A stretch of DNA of 64,000 nt from Auanema rhodensis (GCA_964057225.1 OZ059900.1:5838501-5902500), one strand, 5' to 3'. Numbered from the stretch's first letter, positions 38,997-52,270 are shown. Program-made: numbers and translations. Notes: generated by a model from the sequence alone, not told the origin.

Positions 38997-40841
38997 ATGT
39001 AGTAGTTCGGTCAGCTTCACATCGATTCAGCTATTTTTTCTTCAAATTTTTTTCTTTTATTCACATATCTCTTAAGTTATTCCATGAATCCTTCTTATTT
39101 TTTATTGAACTTTGTTCAATTCAGTCATTTCAAAGTACGGTAAATTCAGAATTTATTTTCAAAGAAATTACTCTGTAATTAAAAAATCCTAAAACGTTCT
39201 TCAAAGATTAAATTTATGAGCTTGTGCTGACACTTCAATTCAAGAAAAAGGCTTCTTGAATTACTGAGCTCTTTTAATATCTAGTTCAATTACTTTTAAA
39301 GAACTTTTCTATTACTCCAGAAAAAATGTGCCATTGCCAGTCGCTTTTGCTTCATTGCCATTCAATTCAGTTACTTCTAGCTAGTTATGGAAGACTGCAT
39401 ATCCCATATTTAAGCATCTTGACAGCTCGGAGAAAAAAGCTAAATAATCATCTCTCAAGTTCATTTTTATATCTGCGTATGGGAGTTTGAACATCATCTT
39501 CTCATTGCACTTGCTCATGTGAATTTTTTAGTTGAAGTTTAGGCTTTTTTTCATATATCTGCTCATTTTCTTGTTCCCATATTGCTGCTGTGAAATTATA
39601 TAGAAAGTTCTTTTTTTTGCATTTGAAAAGAAAAGAAAGAAAGTTATCTGACTTTTCTTATAAACACTGAACTTTTTAGATCATTATCTCATTTTGGAAC
39701 AAAATATCTTAATATCTTCATACTTGTTCTAAACAACTGCACAAAGTATGATTTGATGAAAATTTTTACTAACTACCTTTTTTCATTTCAATAATCTTTT
39801 TTATTATTTATTTCATTTTATTTTTGTCCAAATCCTCTTGTTCACACATAAACTAATTCACGGATGGATTGCACTGCTCCGCCCTCTAAGTTCCAGCTGG
39901 TTGTGATCTGCTAACAAAAGCCACATCCAAAAAAAGCTCGTCGAATTTTAAACTTGTTCGACACCTTCTAGTAACTTCCTGCTTGAATTAGTTATTGTCT
40001 ATATAATTCTTGCTGCTCAAATCTCTAAAAAATCGCCATAGGTAAGCATTTTTCAATTGTTTAAGAAACTGCGAAAATTGGACAAAAGTGCTAATTTTGG
40101 AGACTTTAACTCACGGAAGGTGTTCATTTTGTTCAAAGTCAAAACGATCAGCAGAGAACTTCTCTTCTATTTTCTCACTTTATTTCTCTCTTTCTCTTTT
40201 TATAACAGTGCCGACCACCCATTAATTTTCGGAGCAGGCTGTGTTCGTCAAAAACTCTTCATCTTGTTCCATTTTTCATGTTAACATTTTTGAAAGTTTT
40301 ATGTTTCTAGCCATAAAATCACTAATTACTCTTTCTTTTCAATCTTAATTCTTGATTATTCTTTGACTTCTATTCATTTAATTTCTTTCAGAAGAAACCA
40401 ATTTTTCGCATAATTAATTTGAAACTAAAATTCATATATATCATATTTCAACAGAAAGTTATTCTTTCTCTCTTAAATTGAGCTTAAATCGTCTTTTTTC
40501 TAAGAATAGACTTCTGTTTTGTTGAATGAAGCCGAAAAAAGCTTTAATATCTGCTATCGGCGATCTTGTTGCTCTCAGTGCAATGTGATTGTCGCTTTGA
40601 TGATGTGGCTCTAATTACATTGCTGTATCGCCTTGTCTATTTCCATAGATTCTTGCTACGATCATACTTTCAGTGATTTGGACCTGAGACCAACTTAACA
40701 AATCGTATTTTAGAAAGACTGGTCAACGAGCAAAAACAACTGAAATCGTTATACGTATTCTTTCTCGCTTGTTATATGTTTTCATAGACATATAAATATA
40801 TCTATTCAAAACCACCGAAAGAAACAAAAAAATAGAACATC
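38997..40841. other. Gap between FERM and PLC epsilon genes
   Basis: T-rich sequence without a supported exon. It would be either the intergenic and promoter region of PLC epsilon or a 1.9 kb intron if the FERM exons belong to a long PLC isoform. A 75-codon frame at 40057-40284 starts with TTG and is probably chance. Confidence 0.45.
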
Positions 40842-43800
40842 ATGCTAAATTTCAAAATTTTGAAGAAATTCAGTAGAACAACACCAGATACTACTTCTAC
40901 TTCAGTGACGTCACGGAGTCCATCAACGGCGTCTTCCCAGTCATCTGGGGCGTCGTCCAAACCGCCGTCAATTCCTACATCACTCTTCCGATTGGAACTA
41001 GAACGATTACAGAACATGCTAAATTTTCCAGAAGAAGTAGCTTATGAGGTTGGAATACTGAATTCAATTAAAAGGAGAGTGTCTTGATGATTTCATTACA
41101 GCTTTGTCAAACAGAATATCGCATTTTCTACTCAGTCCAGCCAATGGATTATGTTCGTTATGTAAGCTGTGATCTAACTTCAGTTCCTGTAAAAGATAAT
41201 CCTAGCCCGGTTCGTAACCTGGTTAAGCGACTGAGTGAAGTAAGTGATCAACTATTTCTGATGAAAAATAAGCAATTTGTCCAAATATTGTAAGAATTAT
41301 CTCGTAAATCATTAGGTGAGCTCTTGGATTACACATCTTATCATCAGCCAGCCAACACATGACGACCGTAAAAACACGTTGAACGCAATTGTGCGTGTAA
41401 TCGATGTTTCATGGAATATAGGTGGGTTTAAACATCATAACATTATTGTTTCATTAGAGATAACAAAGTACAACATGTGAGCATATTCAGGAAACTTGAA
41501 TGCTGCTGTAGAATTGCTTATGGGTCTCAAAAGCGATAAACTTAGACCTTTTTGGTTGTCACTGCGTGATGCCGAGAAAAAACACTTCGATGAGGTATGC
41601 AGTGGTTTTGTTCTACATCCAAGAGAACATGAGGTCAAACTTTCAGCTATGTGACAGATTATTGCCCATACTTACTGCCGTTCCAGCTGCTGAATATACT
41701 GAATTGGTTCAAAAGGCTTTAAGAATGCCTCAAGCACGTATAATTCCCTTTTTTGGGATCTTTCTAAGGCACTCAAAACATATTTGTAGAAATAACTTGA
41801 AATACTTTAGAGATTTATATGCTATAGCGAATGAGCTACCAGACATAGTTGTTATCGGTAATGAAGATCAGAAAGCCAAGTTAGAGGTCAGTTGAATATT
41901 CAATTCATATATACTCTTGTAATTATTTATCTTTCAGTTCCTCGAAGATCTGAACGGAGAGGACCATTTTTCGTCACGTATTGGAGTAGGTGGTCTCTTG
42001 AATGCCGACAAGATCAATCTCGTAGCTGTAGGTTGGTACACTCCTTTTCATCTTTGTATCTCATTTTTTCAAATATCTTCTATTATTTCAGTGATCAATA
42101 ATCTCGACTATTTTCATCGACACCATCGAAATCTCTTAGTACAGCTGGATGAACAGATTAGTGATGAAGTTCTTAGCGCTAGCGATCCTAAACGTAGTAA
42201 AAAAAAATCTTATATCTAACAACAAGATATTACAGCGTATGAACCCTTAGAACAAATAGCAGGATCAGCACATGGGGTTTCAATGGTTCAAATTAATTCC
42301 GTCAATTTCGATTTAGATATTGTTCAGCGAATGCATCATGGAACAACTGTATGTATAACTGAAACAATCAGATTAGATGATACATTTCAGTTAATTCAAT
42401 ACGACCCGGATTGTGGAAGAAGTTGCATGATAATGCTTTTCTTAGATCCGAGCAACTTATCAATATTTTGGCGTCGAGCTGAACTTATTCATTTCCCTGG
42501 AGGAAAACAGAATAAGGTATTCACAAATTAACTCAAATATTTTTCCAAAGGTTAAATAAACTATTTCTAAGTCTGACCAGTTATCTAAGTCAGCAGCCGC
42601 TGCTTTAGCAACAACTATAGAAAATCAGAAAAATGGAGTTTGGACGTTTCCACCCCAGCCGGGTATGGTGAGCTATGGTGTTGAAGAAGGAGAGTTAAAA
42701 CTTCAATATATGAAAGATATTGAAAAAGTGGACGGTTACACGTTTGATGTAGAAGTAAGAGTAAATGACAATAAACTGACACTTTCGTTCAATAATTCAG
42801 AATATTTATCGACGTCATCACTCGGAAGAAATGTGTGCACCCATGTTCTGCTTCAAAATATGCTATGGCTTATCTTTTGCTGACACTGAAAATTTGTTTT
42901 TCATGGCACCCACATCAATATGCCATTTATGGATAACAGGATTAACAAGGGTTAATTGGTTAAATTGAAAAATATTTTTTTTGTTATTATTTTCAGATGA
43001 ATAATCTATTTCATGCACAGTACAAGTACGCTGATCGTAGGATGTTGTGGCTCAAACAGTTATATCTTCAACTATATCGTGAAAGCTCGCCTGATCCAGC
43101 CAATAAACGACATTTGGGACCAAAACCATATGAAGCTCTGCAAGCATTTGGCGGCAGAGTAGAACGCTGGAAAGGATTCGGCTTGACCCAGCCGTCTAAC
43201 TGGCAGAACCGTCCAAACGATTCATCTCATTCTAGTGAAAATGGAGGAGGAGCAAAAAATAGGTAAACATATTTTGAAAATTTTAAAATTAAGAACATTA
43301 AATTAAATTTTATAATCAAATATCAAAGCAACAATTTTCTAGTAAGCCAACTTTCAGACTAAAAAATTTTAAAAATGCTATGCAAAGAAAGCTTCGAGGA
43401 GCTTCTAGAGATAATAGTCCTTCAACTAGTCCACAACCTCATTCATCCATGGTAACTTTTTTTCATTTTTGTGATGTTCAGGTTTATATCATCAGGTTCG
43501 ACCACCATCAATCAAATCTCAAATGTCCCTTCAATCTGGTCCAGCTGGATCAAATTCTCCTGGCTACCTTCTAAAACCTCGTTGTGATACAGCTATTAGT
43601 GACACTTGTGATGCAGATAGTATTTACACTCCAAGAAGTCGAACTCCAACCAGCAGTTCATATGGAGGTATTTCTTAGGTACTATAGTTTTTTCATTCAA
43701 TAATTAAGGTAAATCATTGGGAGGTCGTTCTGTTAGATCATGGCGTTCACGCGGCGGCGAAACACCAAATAGTGGCTCTGTTAGCAGTAGTGGACAAATA

Positions 43801-46800
43801 TCTAATCTTGGATCAGGATTAAGTGCCCCAAGTGGCAAAGAAATTCAAGACAAGCCACTAACTTTCCTAGAATTTTGTGAACTTTTCCGTTTATTGGTGA
43901 CACGTATGCGTAAAGAATTGAAGTAATTACTTGCACGATATTAATTCTATAACTTAATCAAACTTTACAGAGACATTTTTAATGAATTCATTGCTTCAAC
44001 GCTTATTCATATAGTGGTACCTGCTAAGCGCGATAGAATATCTTTACCCCAAACAAGTACAGCAGATCATTCAGGGGTACATCTACCAAATGGTTTAACT
44101 TTTAATTTGCTAAAATTTTTGAAGCGTTTTTATTCAGATTTTCTAACAAGAAATTTCTTTTTGAATAGTCCAACACTAGGAGAAAAACAGCTGAAAATAT
44201 ACAATGCATTAGCCGTTGCCAGTGTTAATAGGTAATCAAGTTATTCTAATTTTAACAAACTTTGCTTTTAAGTTCTTATGGGTTCATTGACACATCTCGT
44301 ACAACAGTTATGACAGCCACTATGTTGAAAGATTTTATTTGTAATCATCAAATGGAAGACGTTGATGAAGATCGAGCCGTTCAGTTGATACATGATCATG
44401 AGCCTGATCCATATTTTCGTTCCAAGAATCAATTATCATTTGAAGGATTTTTCCGATATCTTACCGATCCAGCAAACTTTGCATTCATACCGGAAACAGT
44501 TACTGTTGATGAATCAACTATGCATTATCCACTTTCACATTACTTCATCAATTCGAGTCATAATACTTATCTCACTGGACATCAATTGAGAGGTCCAAGC
44601 AGTGAAGAAATGTACCGACAGGTACTCGTGGCTGGTTGTCGATGTGTTGAGCTAGATTGCTGGGATGGAGATGATGGTTTTCCACTTATATACCACGGAC
44701 ATACATTAGTTTCAAAAATAGCCTTCCGACAAGCAGTTGACGCTATAAAGAAATCTGCTTTTGAAAGTTCAGACTTACCAGTAATTCTATCAATTGAAAA
44801 TCACTGCTCTTTAGAACAACAAGTGCTAATGGCACAATCATTTAAGGTTTAATTGATTTGTTTTTTTTGTTTCTGAGCTGTTGTTTCAGGCGGTTTTTGG
44901 TGAAAATCTTGTAACAAACTTTTTATTTGAAGCCGATTATTCGGACAGCCCTCACTTACCTTCTCCCTGGCAATTACGAAACAAAATTCTAATCAAAAAC
45001 AAAAAAATCATAGGTATGCTATGCTTGTTGGAAGAATAACGAGTTATATTTCTATTTAGTTGAACCTGCTGCTCCTTTGCCACTGATTATGAATAAAGAA
45101 GCTCATCAACAATTACTAAGAAAGCAAAGTCGTAATAGCAATGAATCAAGGTGTTGTCTTTCAACGCCTTCTTTTTTGCATTTTTATCGTTTAGCTATAG
45201 CAACTTGGATGATTTGTTTGATGATGCTGAAATGGGAGATGAATTACATACTTCAGATAGTGATGATCAATTTAGTTCGTGTTCTATGAACTTTTTGATT
45301 GAAACATATGCATTTTAGATAATGATAGAAAACTTAGAAGAGAGGAAAGTCCTAATTTACGGAAGTCAATCCGACTAAAAAATCTTCCAAAACAGGATTC
45401 GCTTGCCAGTGATCCAAGTGATGAAAAGCCTAACCTTCATCAAAATGTTAGTTTAAATTTTAATTATTGAAATCAGTGTTTCTTCAGTTGAACGCTCAGC
45501 TTTCAAATAAAAATGATGATGAATCTTTCTATTCTTCGCTGTCATCAACAATTGCTGCAAACCCGCCATGTCCCTTATCAGCAGCATGCAAATTGACAGG
45601 CAGACAAAAATCAAGTAGCTCTGGTTCTCATCAAATCGCCCCTGAATTATCTGATATGGTTATCTATCTACAAGCCTCGAAGTTTAAAGTATTCAAAGTA
45701 TGAGCTAATGAAATAGTAACATTCTAAATTGCAGACTTTTCCCAATATTGATAGCGTTCAATCACCCCATATCTTGGATCTTGAAAGTGCTCGTTCAAAA
45801 ACGCCCAATAACTTGTTAAACACTCCCTCATTGGCACAGAGACGCATGCTTCGAAATAGTCAACAGTTCAACCAAGTTGTATTTCGCATATTATACATAT
45901 ATGTGAGAATTATATATTTTACTTTATAGAACGGGCTGTGTATAATGCTATCTAATTTACAAACTGATTCGTCCTACCAGCTTAATAGATGTCCAAATGC
46001 AAATGCTCCATGTTATCAGGTTATAATGAGTATTTTCAAATTCAATAATTAACATTTTTCAGGTAATTTCTCTCAATGAAAGTACTGTCAAAAAGCTGGT
46101 TAAACGAAATTCTTTACGTAGCCTTGAATACACAAAGGATCATGTAAGTAAAAGAAAACGTTGAAGTTTTTAGTTGTGAATTCAGATGGTTCGCGCATAT
46201 CCTTCAGCAAAACATTATGATTCATCTAATTTTAATCCTTTGTATTGTTGGTTGCATGGAATGCAGGTATTTAGTTTACTCTTATCTCAAAGCATTGTAT
46301 TGTTATTCCCTAAGATGGTTGCTCTAAATTTCCAAACGCCTGACACCGCTATGGCACTAAACTATGCTATGTTTGAAGAAACAGGAAACTCCGGGTAAGC
46401 TTCCGCTTAAAATATGAATTTCTAAAATATTTCTTTTCAGCTATGTTCTCAAACCGCAAATTATGTGGGACGAAACTCATCCTCTTCACGCGACTTTCTC
46501 ACCTCTTAACACAAGAGCACTATCTCTTCATACAGCCATAATCCTGCACTTGAATGTAAAATTTATTCTAAGTGGACAAAGTTGTAGTAAGACTATCCTT
46601 AGGTTATTTCGGGACAACACGTTTGGCCAACAAACTTTAACGGCAGTGTGCATTTAGAAGTTGAAGTTCACGGAGCTCCAGTGGATTGCATAAAGGTGTG
46701 ATCTGTCAATTGATTATTGTTTGACTGTTTCATATTTAGGAAAAAGCTAAAGGAACCCAAAGAAATACTGTTAGCCCAGTTTGGAATTTTAATTTAACAC

Positions 46801-48351
46801 TTAGACTAATTTTTATCGATGTCTGTTTCTTGCGTATTTCTGTTATGGATAGGTTTGTAGAATATAGGTATTTTTAAAATTTGTGTTTAGTGCGACCAAT
46901 CGCATGATAAGTCAAAGAATTGTGCCCATCAAGTGTTTACGTCCTGGATATCGCCATTTACCTCTACGGGGCCAAAATCACCAGCTTTTGGATTATTCAA
47001 CCTTATTCATTCAGTATTAGCTCATTCATAGTTTTACAGAAAAATATTTCATTTAGCACACGTTTCGAAAAAGAAGAACATATTTACTTATATGATGATG
47101 ATGAACTGCACGACACTGATAGTCATGACTATCGTGTTGAACTTGTAAGTTCATTCATATTCAATTGTAAATTCTTATCTTATTTTATTTTTAGAATACT
47201 CATTGTTTTAATTTTGACATTCCTAAGAAACATGTTTATGTTATGAAAGTTTTTGCCAGCTTTGTTGAAGATGGCAGTGTTACAGTGCATTGTAGCGAAG
47301 AAAGTACTGTTCGCTCTGTTATTCGTCAGGTACTATTAATAACTTTTTTCTTCTTAAAAACAAATTTCAGGCACTTTCGATTGGAGGTAAAAGTGACTCA
47401 CCAGATGATTTTTATTTAGTAGAAGAACCCATACCTAATCAACAGCTATCTGACGGGACTATAGAACCAAGAGTTCATATACTTTACTCTTACTGAAGTT
47501 AACTGAAAAATATTTCAGATATTACAATCAGATGAGTTAGTTATGGATTCAGTCGCCTGTTGGAATGGTGCTCAACGCCGATTTGCACTGCGGAAACGAG
47601 GAAGTGTAAGTTGAATTAAGAATTAGTACTGAAAACTTGTAAGCAATTCACTTTTTAGGATCCATCATCTCGGGCATGGATAACATCAATGTTGAAGAGT
47701 AGCAGTTCCGCTACTCCGTATTCTAAAAATGATTATGTCAAAAGCGCTTCAAGTTCACAATTGCACGGTCGTTCGTTGGATACCGATGGTACTGATCATC
47801 TTGAAGTTTGTGATGGTAATCGAATAATTTCAAACTTGTAATAATACATTATTCTATACACTAGGCTTGAAACCTCGAACACGTTCAATGGGAGATACAT
47901 TTTTGGTGTGTGTACATAATGTAAGTGATGATCAACCGTATTCTATTCTACGATCTAGTGTACATTCCACTGCAAATGATATTATTAAACACGTTAGTTT
48001 TTTTGTCGTTCTAATCATTCTTCATTATTATTTTCAAGATTCTTCTTAAAACTCACCGGCCAACCGCTGATGAAACAGAATATGTATTAGTTGAAGAAAC
48101 GAGCGAAGATAAAGGACTAACACCTGCAGCTTGTAAGTGAAAGCACTGCTTGCACTATAATTTGAATGTTTATAGTTCCACTCAAAAATCAACCAACAAA
48201 TGGAAATGGAGGAAAAGTGAAATGTCGTGTTCTTGCTGGGAACGAAAACGTCTGGAAGTTGCAGAGTCAATGGCGAACATTAGGTCGCTTTGTCATGAAA
48301 AATCGACGAAGCGCACTGTACTCTAGTCTTCAAAAAATTCAAAAAGTTTAA
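40842..48351 (+). CDS. plc-1: Phospholipase C epsilon (PLC-1 orthologue)
   Basis: This enzyme cleaves PIP2 to IP3 and diacylglycerol and links Ras/Rap GTPases to calcium signalling. The domain order is diagnostic. A RasGEF (CDC25) domain at 41.0-42.2 kb has [10 protein letters not shown] and [21 protein letters not shown] central region and EF-hand-like exons follow (43.0-44.5 kb). The PLC X domain has catalytic SSHNTYLTG and YHGHTL, with [10 protein letters not shown] and SIENHCS between and after. The Y domain has [12 protein letters not shown] and [17 protein letters not shown]. Then come C2 (46.5-47.1 kb), RA1 (47.2-47.5 kb) and RA2 (47.87-48.35 kb). The first 18 exons, phase-checked, run 40842-41048, 41102-41239, 41316-41421, 41491-41594, 41647-41768, 41811-41886 and on to 44273-44846. 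The model encodes about 1,550-1,600 residues. Its N-terminus is short, with RasGEF starting near residue 60, so longer isoforms are likely. The stop overlaps a poly(A) signal. Confidence 0.95.
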
Positions 48352-48355
48352 TAAA
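48350..48355 (+). promoter_or_regulatory. Poly(A) signal overlapping the plc-1 stop
   Basis: TAATAAA places the stop codon TAA (48349-48351) inside AATAAA. If this signal is used, the 3' UTR would be only some 15-20 bases. A second T- and A-rich candidate lies further down near 48555. Confidence 0.35.
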
Positions 48356-49071
48356 CATTATAAATGAAATGCTTTTTTTTATGATTCTATTGATTTTGTT
48401 TATTTGTGAATTGTTTTTCTGGCTCTTCTTTGTCATAAAACTGATCTGTTTCAAATAAGAATAATGCATTAGCGTTATAGCCATTTGTGTAAAAATATAA
48501 TTGTTACTTATTTATTAAATGTATAGCTTAATATTCATATTTGTACTTACTTAATAATAAAAAAAATTTTTTTTGAGTATTGTTGTGTATTTGAAACTTT
48601 TGCTGTTTTTCGGTCAAATCTCTCAGATGTGAAATTGCATAATTGTTTAATACAACATTCAGATGAAAACATTAGAAATATGTCGTTCAGAATAAAAAAA
48701 AAATGCTGTGACATTAAATCATAAAACCGAATTATGAGAACATTTGGAATTCAGATCACTTTGAATATTGTTGAGCTGTGTTGTTTAGTAGAGAATATTG
48801 AAGGTATGGACCAGCTAAAGTTATGAATGAGGTACAATTATTATTGGTTACATAGAATACATAATGCGACTACTTCAGAATAAAGAGTATACAGTATAGT
48901 TTAAATGTTATGTGGAAATCATATTATGAAGGAAATGAGAGGGAAATAGCACAGGTAACATAATATTCTTTTTTTTCTAAATCATTTTTTGTAAAAAGAT
49001 AACACAAGCCAAAAAAAAGCGGAAAATCTTATTTAAACAGTTCTACACGTTTCATTTGTGATTATCCATCA
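48352..49071. other. Convergent intergenic region, no gene seen
   Basis: This lies between the 3' ends of plc-1 (+) and the Msx homeobox gene (-). AT-rich, with AATAAA-like signals for both directions. No coding frame is supported. Confidence 0.5.
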
Positions 49072-51878
49072 TTACCATTGAGGAAATCCTAAAGCTAAGA
49101 ATGGTGCTTGAGTTGTGGAATGTACCACGCCTGGCCCGAATGGACCTCCTGGACTCATCTTTGTTTTTTCCAACTCGGCTTCTTGTAGACGTTTGGACTT
49201 GGCGCGCCGATTCTAAAAGAATGTAAAGTACATTTTAAAAATAATGAATTTTTTTTCAATTATTTCATTCCTGTCGGAGTCTCAAATTTTTTTTTTTTTG
49301 TTGAAAAACAATTTGAATTCAATTTAATTATCTAAAGCCTATTTTGTTTTTGTTTGCATTTTATGCAAGAAAGATGATCGGTTTCATTCCAAATTGTTAT
49401 CTTCGATAACAATCAAGTTTCATTAATATTCCGATTTTAATTTGCTAGCGCTAAATTGTCAACGATCGCACTAACTATGTGTAAATATAGTTACAGTATA
49501 CATTTTAATTTTCTTGCATGCTGACTAGTCACAAGTTTAAGGTTTTGAGTGACGCAAACCCTGTTTTGGCTTATAAATGCATCTACAAAATGAAGAATAT
49601 TTCAAGATTCGTAATTCAGCACAAGGTTCATTGTAATATTATTTCAATACACAATTTGAAAAATTCGTATTTGCTTTGATTTAAGTTTATTCTTCAATTT
49701 CTTCTTAATCTGGAGCATTTTCCCTCTAAAAAGCTCATTTGGCAACATTTTACACTAGCAGAAGTTGCCAAAATTGCCTTTTGAAGACTAATTAAGAAAT
49801 CGTGCTCTGGTCTTTTATCGTTTTTCCTCCACAGAATGTCAATTTCATCTTTCCTGTTTCTCATTTGCTTTGGAAAGGTTTTTTAGGGTAAGACTTCATT
49901 TGAAATTCAACTTTCACAGGAAGGAAAATCGTTGGTATGCCTTTGATCAACAGTGTAGAAGGCAGAATTTCCCGTTACATTGGTATAATAGCGAAGTTCG
50001 TTGGCTAATGAGTCTGAGGAAAATTGTTCATTTGTTGCGGAAATTAAGCTTGGAAATTGAAGTGTTTTAATAGGAAAAGGCAACACGAACGGTCACGATG
50101 TTTCAACGTATTAGAATCATTAGTTGCCAGCTAACATCCCTTTTTCTTTTGTGATTTCAAATACTGGAACGATATGGAAAGAAAATGAATAAAACTTGAA
50201 GGAAACGCATATAATCGTTAAATAATAATTAGAAAGCTATGGGAAGAAAGAAATAATATGATTCGCAATAAAAAGGATAAATGATGCGACTTAATGATAC
50301 ATTCAAGATGCTTCCCAAATTCCAAGCACCTATTAATGATCCATAAAACTTGAACGTGATATTTCTCCCAGATGTAAAAGTCATGGAAATTAATTGTTCA
50401 TGTGTATTTGAAATCGAAGATGGAATTTTGGTAAATCAAAAACAAACCTAACAACAATATTTGTGAACATGATTGGTATATACTATATGACACTTTTATA
50501 CATACTATAGTCAACTTGTAAGATATGTTTACCATTCACGTTTCTAAAGATAATTTGATGTTTGTATGAAATATAAATGCGTGAATCTAGCATATTATTA
50601 ACTATTTTTAGATTATAATCAATTAGCTTGAACTCTCATTTTTACTGGCATAATCAAACATTGCCAGCTGATCATGAGCTGCGTGGTAATGCCCCCTGAT
50701 GTTGCCTTATAATTAGCTCACCCTCAATGTGTTTGCAGTCGATAAAGATGGATTAATCATAATTCTCATGTTTCCTTTATTGGTATACACACCTTGCACC
50801 TATCTTAGCACACACTTGACCTACTTTATCAGGCTCTGATCAAGGATTGGTGTGATTTATTCATTATTTTTGTTATATATGATGGAGGTGCAGATGCTGA
50901 GCAATAACCAACATTAGCCATTCGGGAGTGTTATTATTACGAGCGATTATGATTAGACTGGCCATAATACTCAAATATATTGTTTTCTCTCTTTCTCACT
51001 CTCATTTTTATTAGACTCATATTTCCTCACACATATTAGAGATAATCTCAAATGTACTCACCTGGAACCAAATTTTAACTTGAGTTTCTGTTAATTTCAA
51101 GGAAGCACTGAATTCGGCCCTCTCAGCTATGCTCAGATATTGTTTGTGTTGGAATTTACGTTCTAATGACGTCAATTGCGATGTGCTGAATGGCGTGCGT
51201 GGTTTACGATTATTGCGATGCTTGCGTAGCATGCATTTATTGAAAGTCATCTGGAGACGAAGTTTATCCATATCTTAAAGAAGGAAATTGAATTATTTCC
51301 TAATGAAGAAGGAAATTAAAATATTTGAATCTTTGATTGAGGCGTAATGAAAGGAATCATAATCAGATTTTTAAATTGCGAAATTGGCTATTGTGTTGAT
51401 GCAGAAGACATGAAAGTTATTTACCTGGTTCTGATGAATCCGAGCATGAGCTTTTAACGCTATGCGCTTTACTTGAACTGGTAGCTGCCATATTAAATGC
51501 GTTATGATTAAGCAGAGAACTATTATTGTTCGGTAGTATATCAGAGTTGGGACTAGTATTGGTTGAAGAATTTGAGGGTGTTGATTGCGAAGAACAGGCT
51601 ACGGTAGTTGGATCGGGTAGCCTAAATTCGGAAAGGATCTTGATGGAAAAGATTGTTTATTTAACAAACCCCATGCGTGGAAAGAATAGTGAAGCATCAG
51701 TAGCAGGGTTCTGTATTTGGCATATTGGCAAAGGCAGAAATGATGCAAAATCAAAGATAGTTGGAAATGGCAACATGCCTGACTTTGTAACATCGACAAG
51801 CGAAGATACTGTTTTAGAATCAGATAAAAGCTGATCTACACTGAATTGCGATTTTTTCGGAGTCTCCGTAACAGACAT
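49072..51878 (-). CDS. vab-15: Msx-class homeobox transcription factor (VAB-15 type)
   Basis: Four exons on the minus strand (51878-51670, 51621-51425, 51273-51062, 49212-49072) join in frame to 252 residues. The ATG directly follows TTTTGTTTTCAG, a trans-splice-type acceptor. Near the N-terminus FSVDQLL resembles the eh1/Groucho-binding motif found in Msx repressors. A Ser/Asn-rich linker follows. The homeodomain spans about residues 157-216, with [32 protein letters not shown] sequence and [10 protein letters not shown] joined to [10 protein letters not shown]. This sequence is characteristic of the Msx class, and C. elegans vab-15, needed for touch-neuron development and other neural and body-shape fates, is its nematode member. 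The 1.85 kb third intron splits the homeodomain between Gln50 and Asn51. Reading into that intron would give a protein lacking the DNA-contacting Asn51. The C-terminus ends in FLALGFPQW. Confidence 0.95.
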
Positions 51879-52059
51879 CCTGAAAACAAAAAACTGAATA
51901 GAATAAGTTAGAGAGGAGTTAGGCCTGAGAAGAGACTAAAAAGAAATTTAAAGAAATGAGCATAGATGTTGCGAGCATAAGCTTAATCATTAAATATTTC
52001 TTTTGGAAATGCTAAATGATATTTTTTCTGCTGGTAAAGGAAATTACAATGATAACGCT

Positions 52060-52270
52060 AGCTCTCGTGTGCTTGCTAGTATAACCTCAAAGAAGGTGGG
52101 AGGGGTCGTTAGCCAGCTGATGAGTACAGAGTGTTAACGGCAGCATTTCGTCGTTCAGGAGACAGAGAAAGAGAATGGAAGAGAGTGGGATAGAGTACAG
52201 CTATCGCAGAGAGCAGTTTGCGACAGATGTAGCGTTTGAGAGAATGCGACAGATCTGGTTGTGTACAAGA
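52060..52270 (-). promoter_or_regulatory. Candidate vab-15 promoter or enhancer
   Basis: A block of clearly higher complexity and GC content than its flanks sits just upstream of the homeobox gene. It contains CCAGCTGATGAG (with a CAGCTG E-box), GTTAACGGCAGC and repeated AGAGA purine runs. The role is inferred from position and composition only. Confidence 0.3.

Noticed and set aside
42755..42883. Apparent end of a plc-1 exon reading [12 protein letters not shown] and stopping at 42883
   Set aside because: This is intron read-through followed by a wrong frame. Splicing 42754 to 42801 gives a frame with [16 protein letters not shown] that matches PLC epsilon and stays open.
49870..50070. 66-codon plus-strand frame inside the Msx intron
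   Set aside because: TTG start, no ATG context, no splice partner. Treated as chance.
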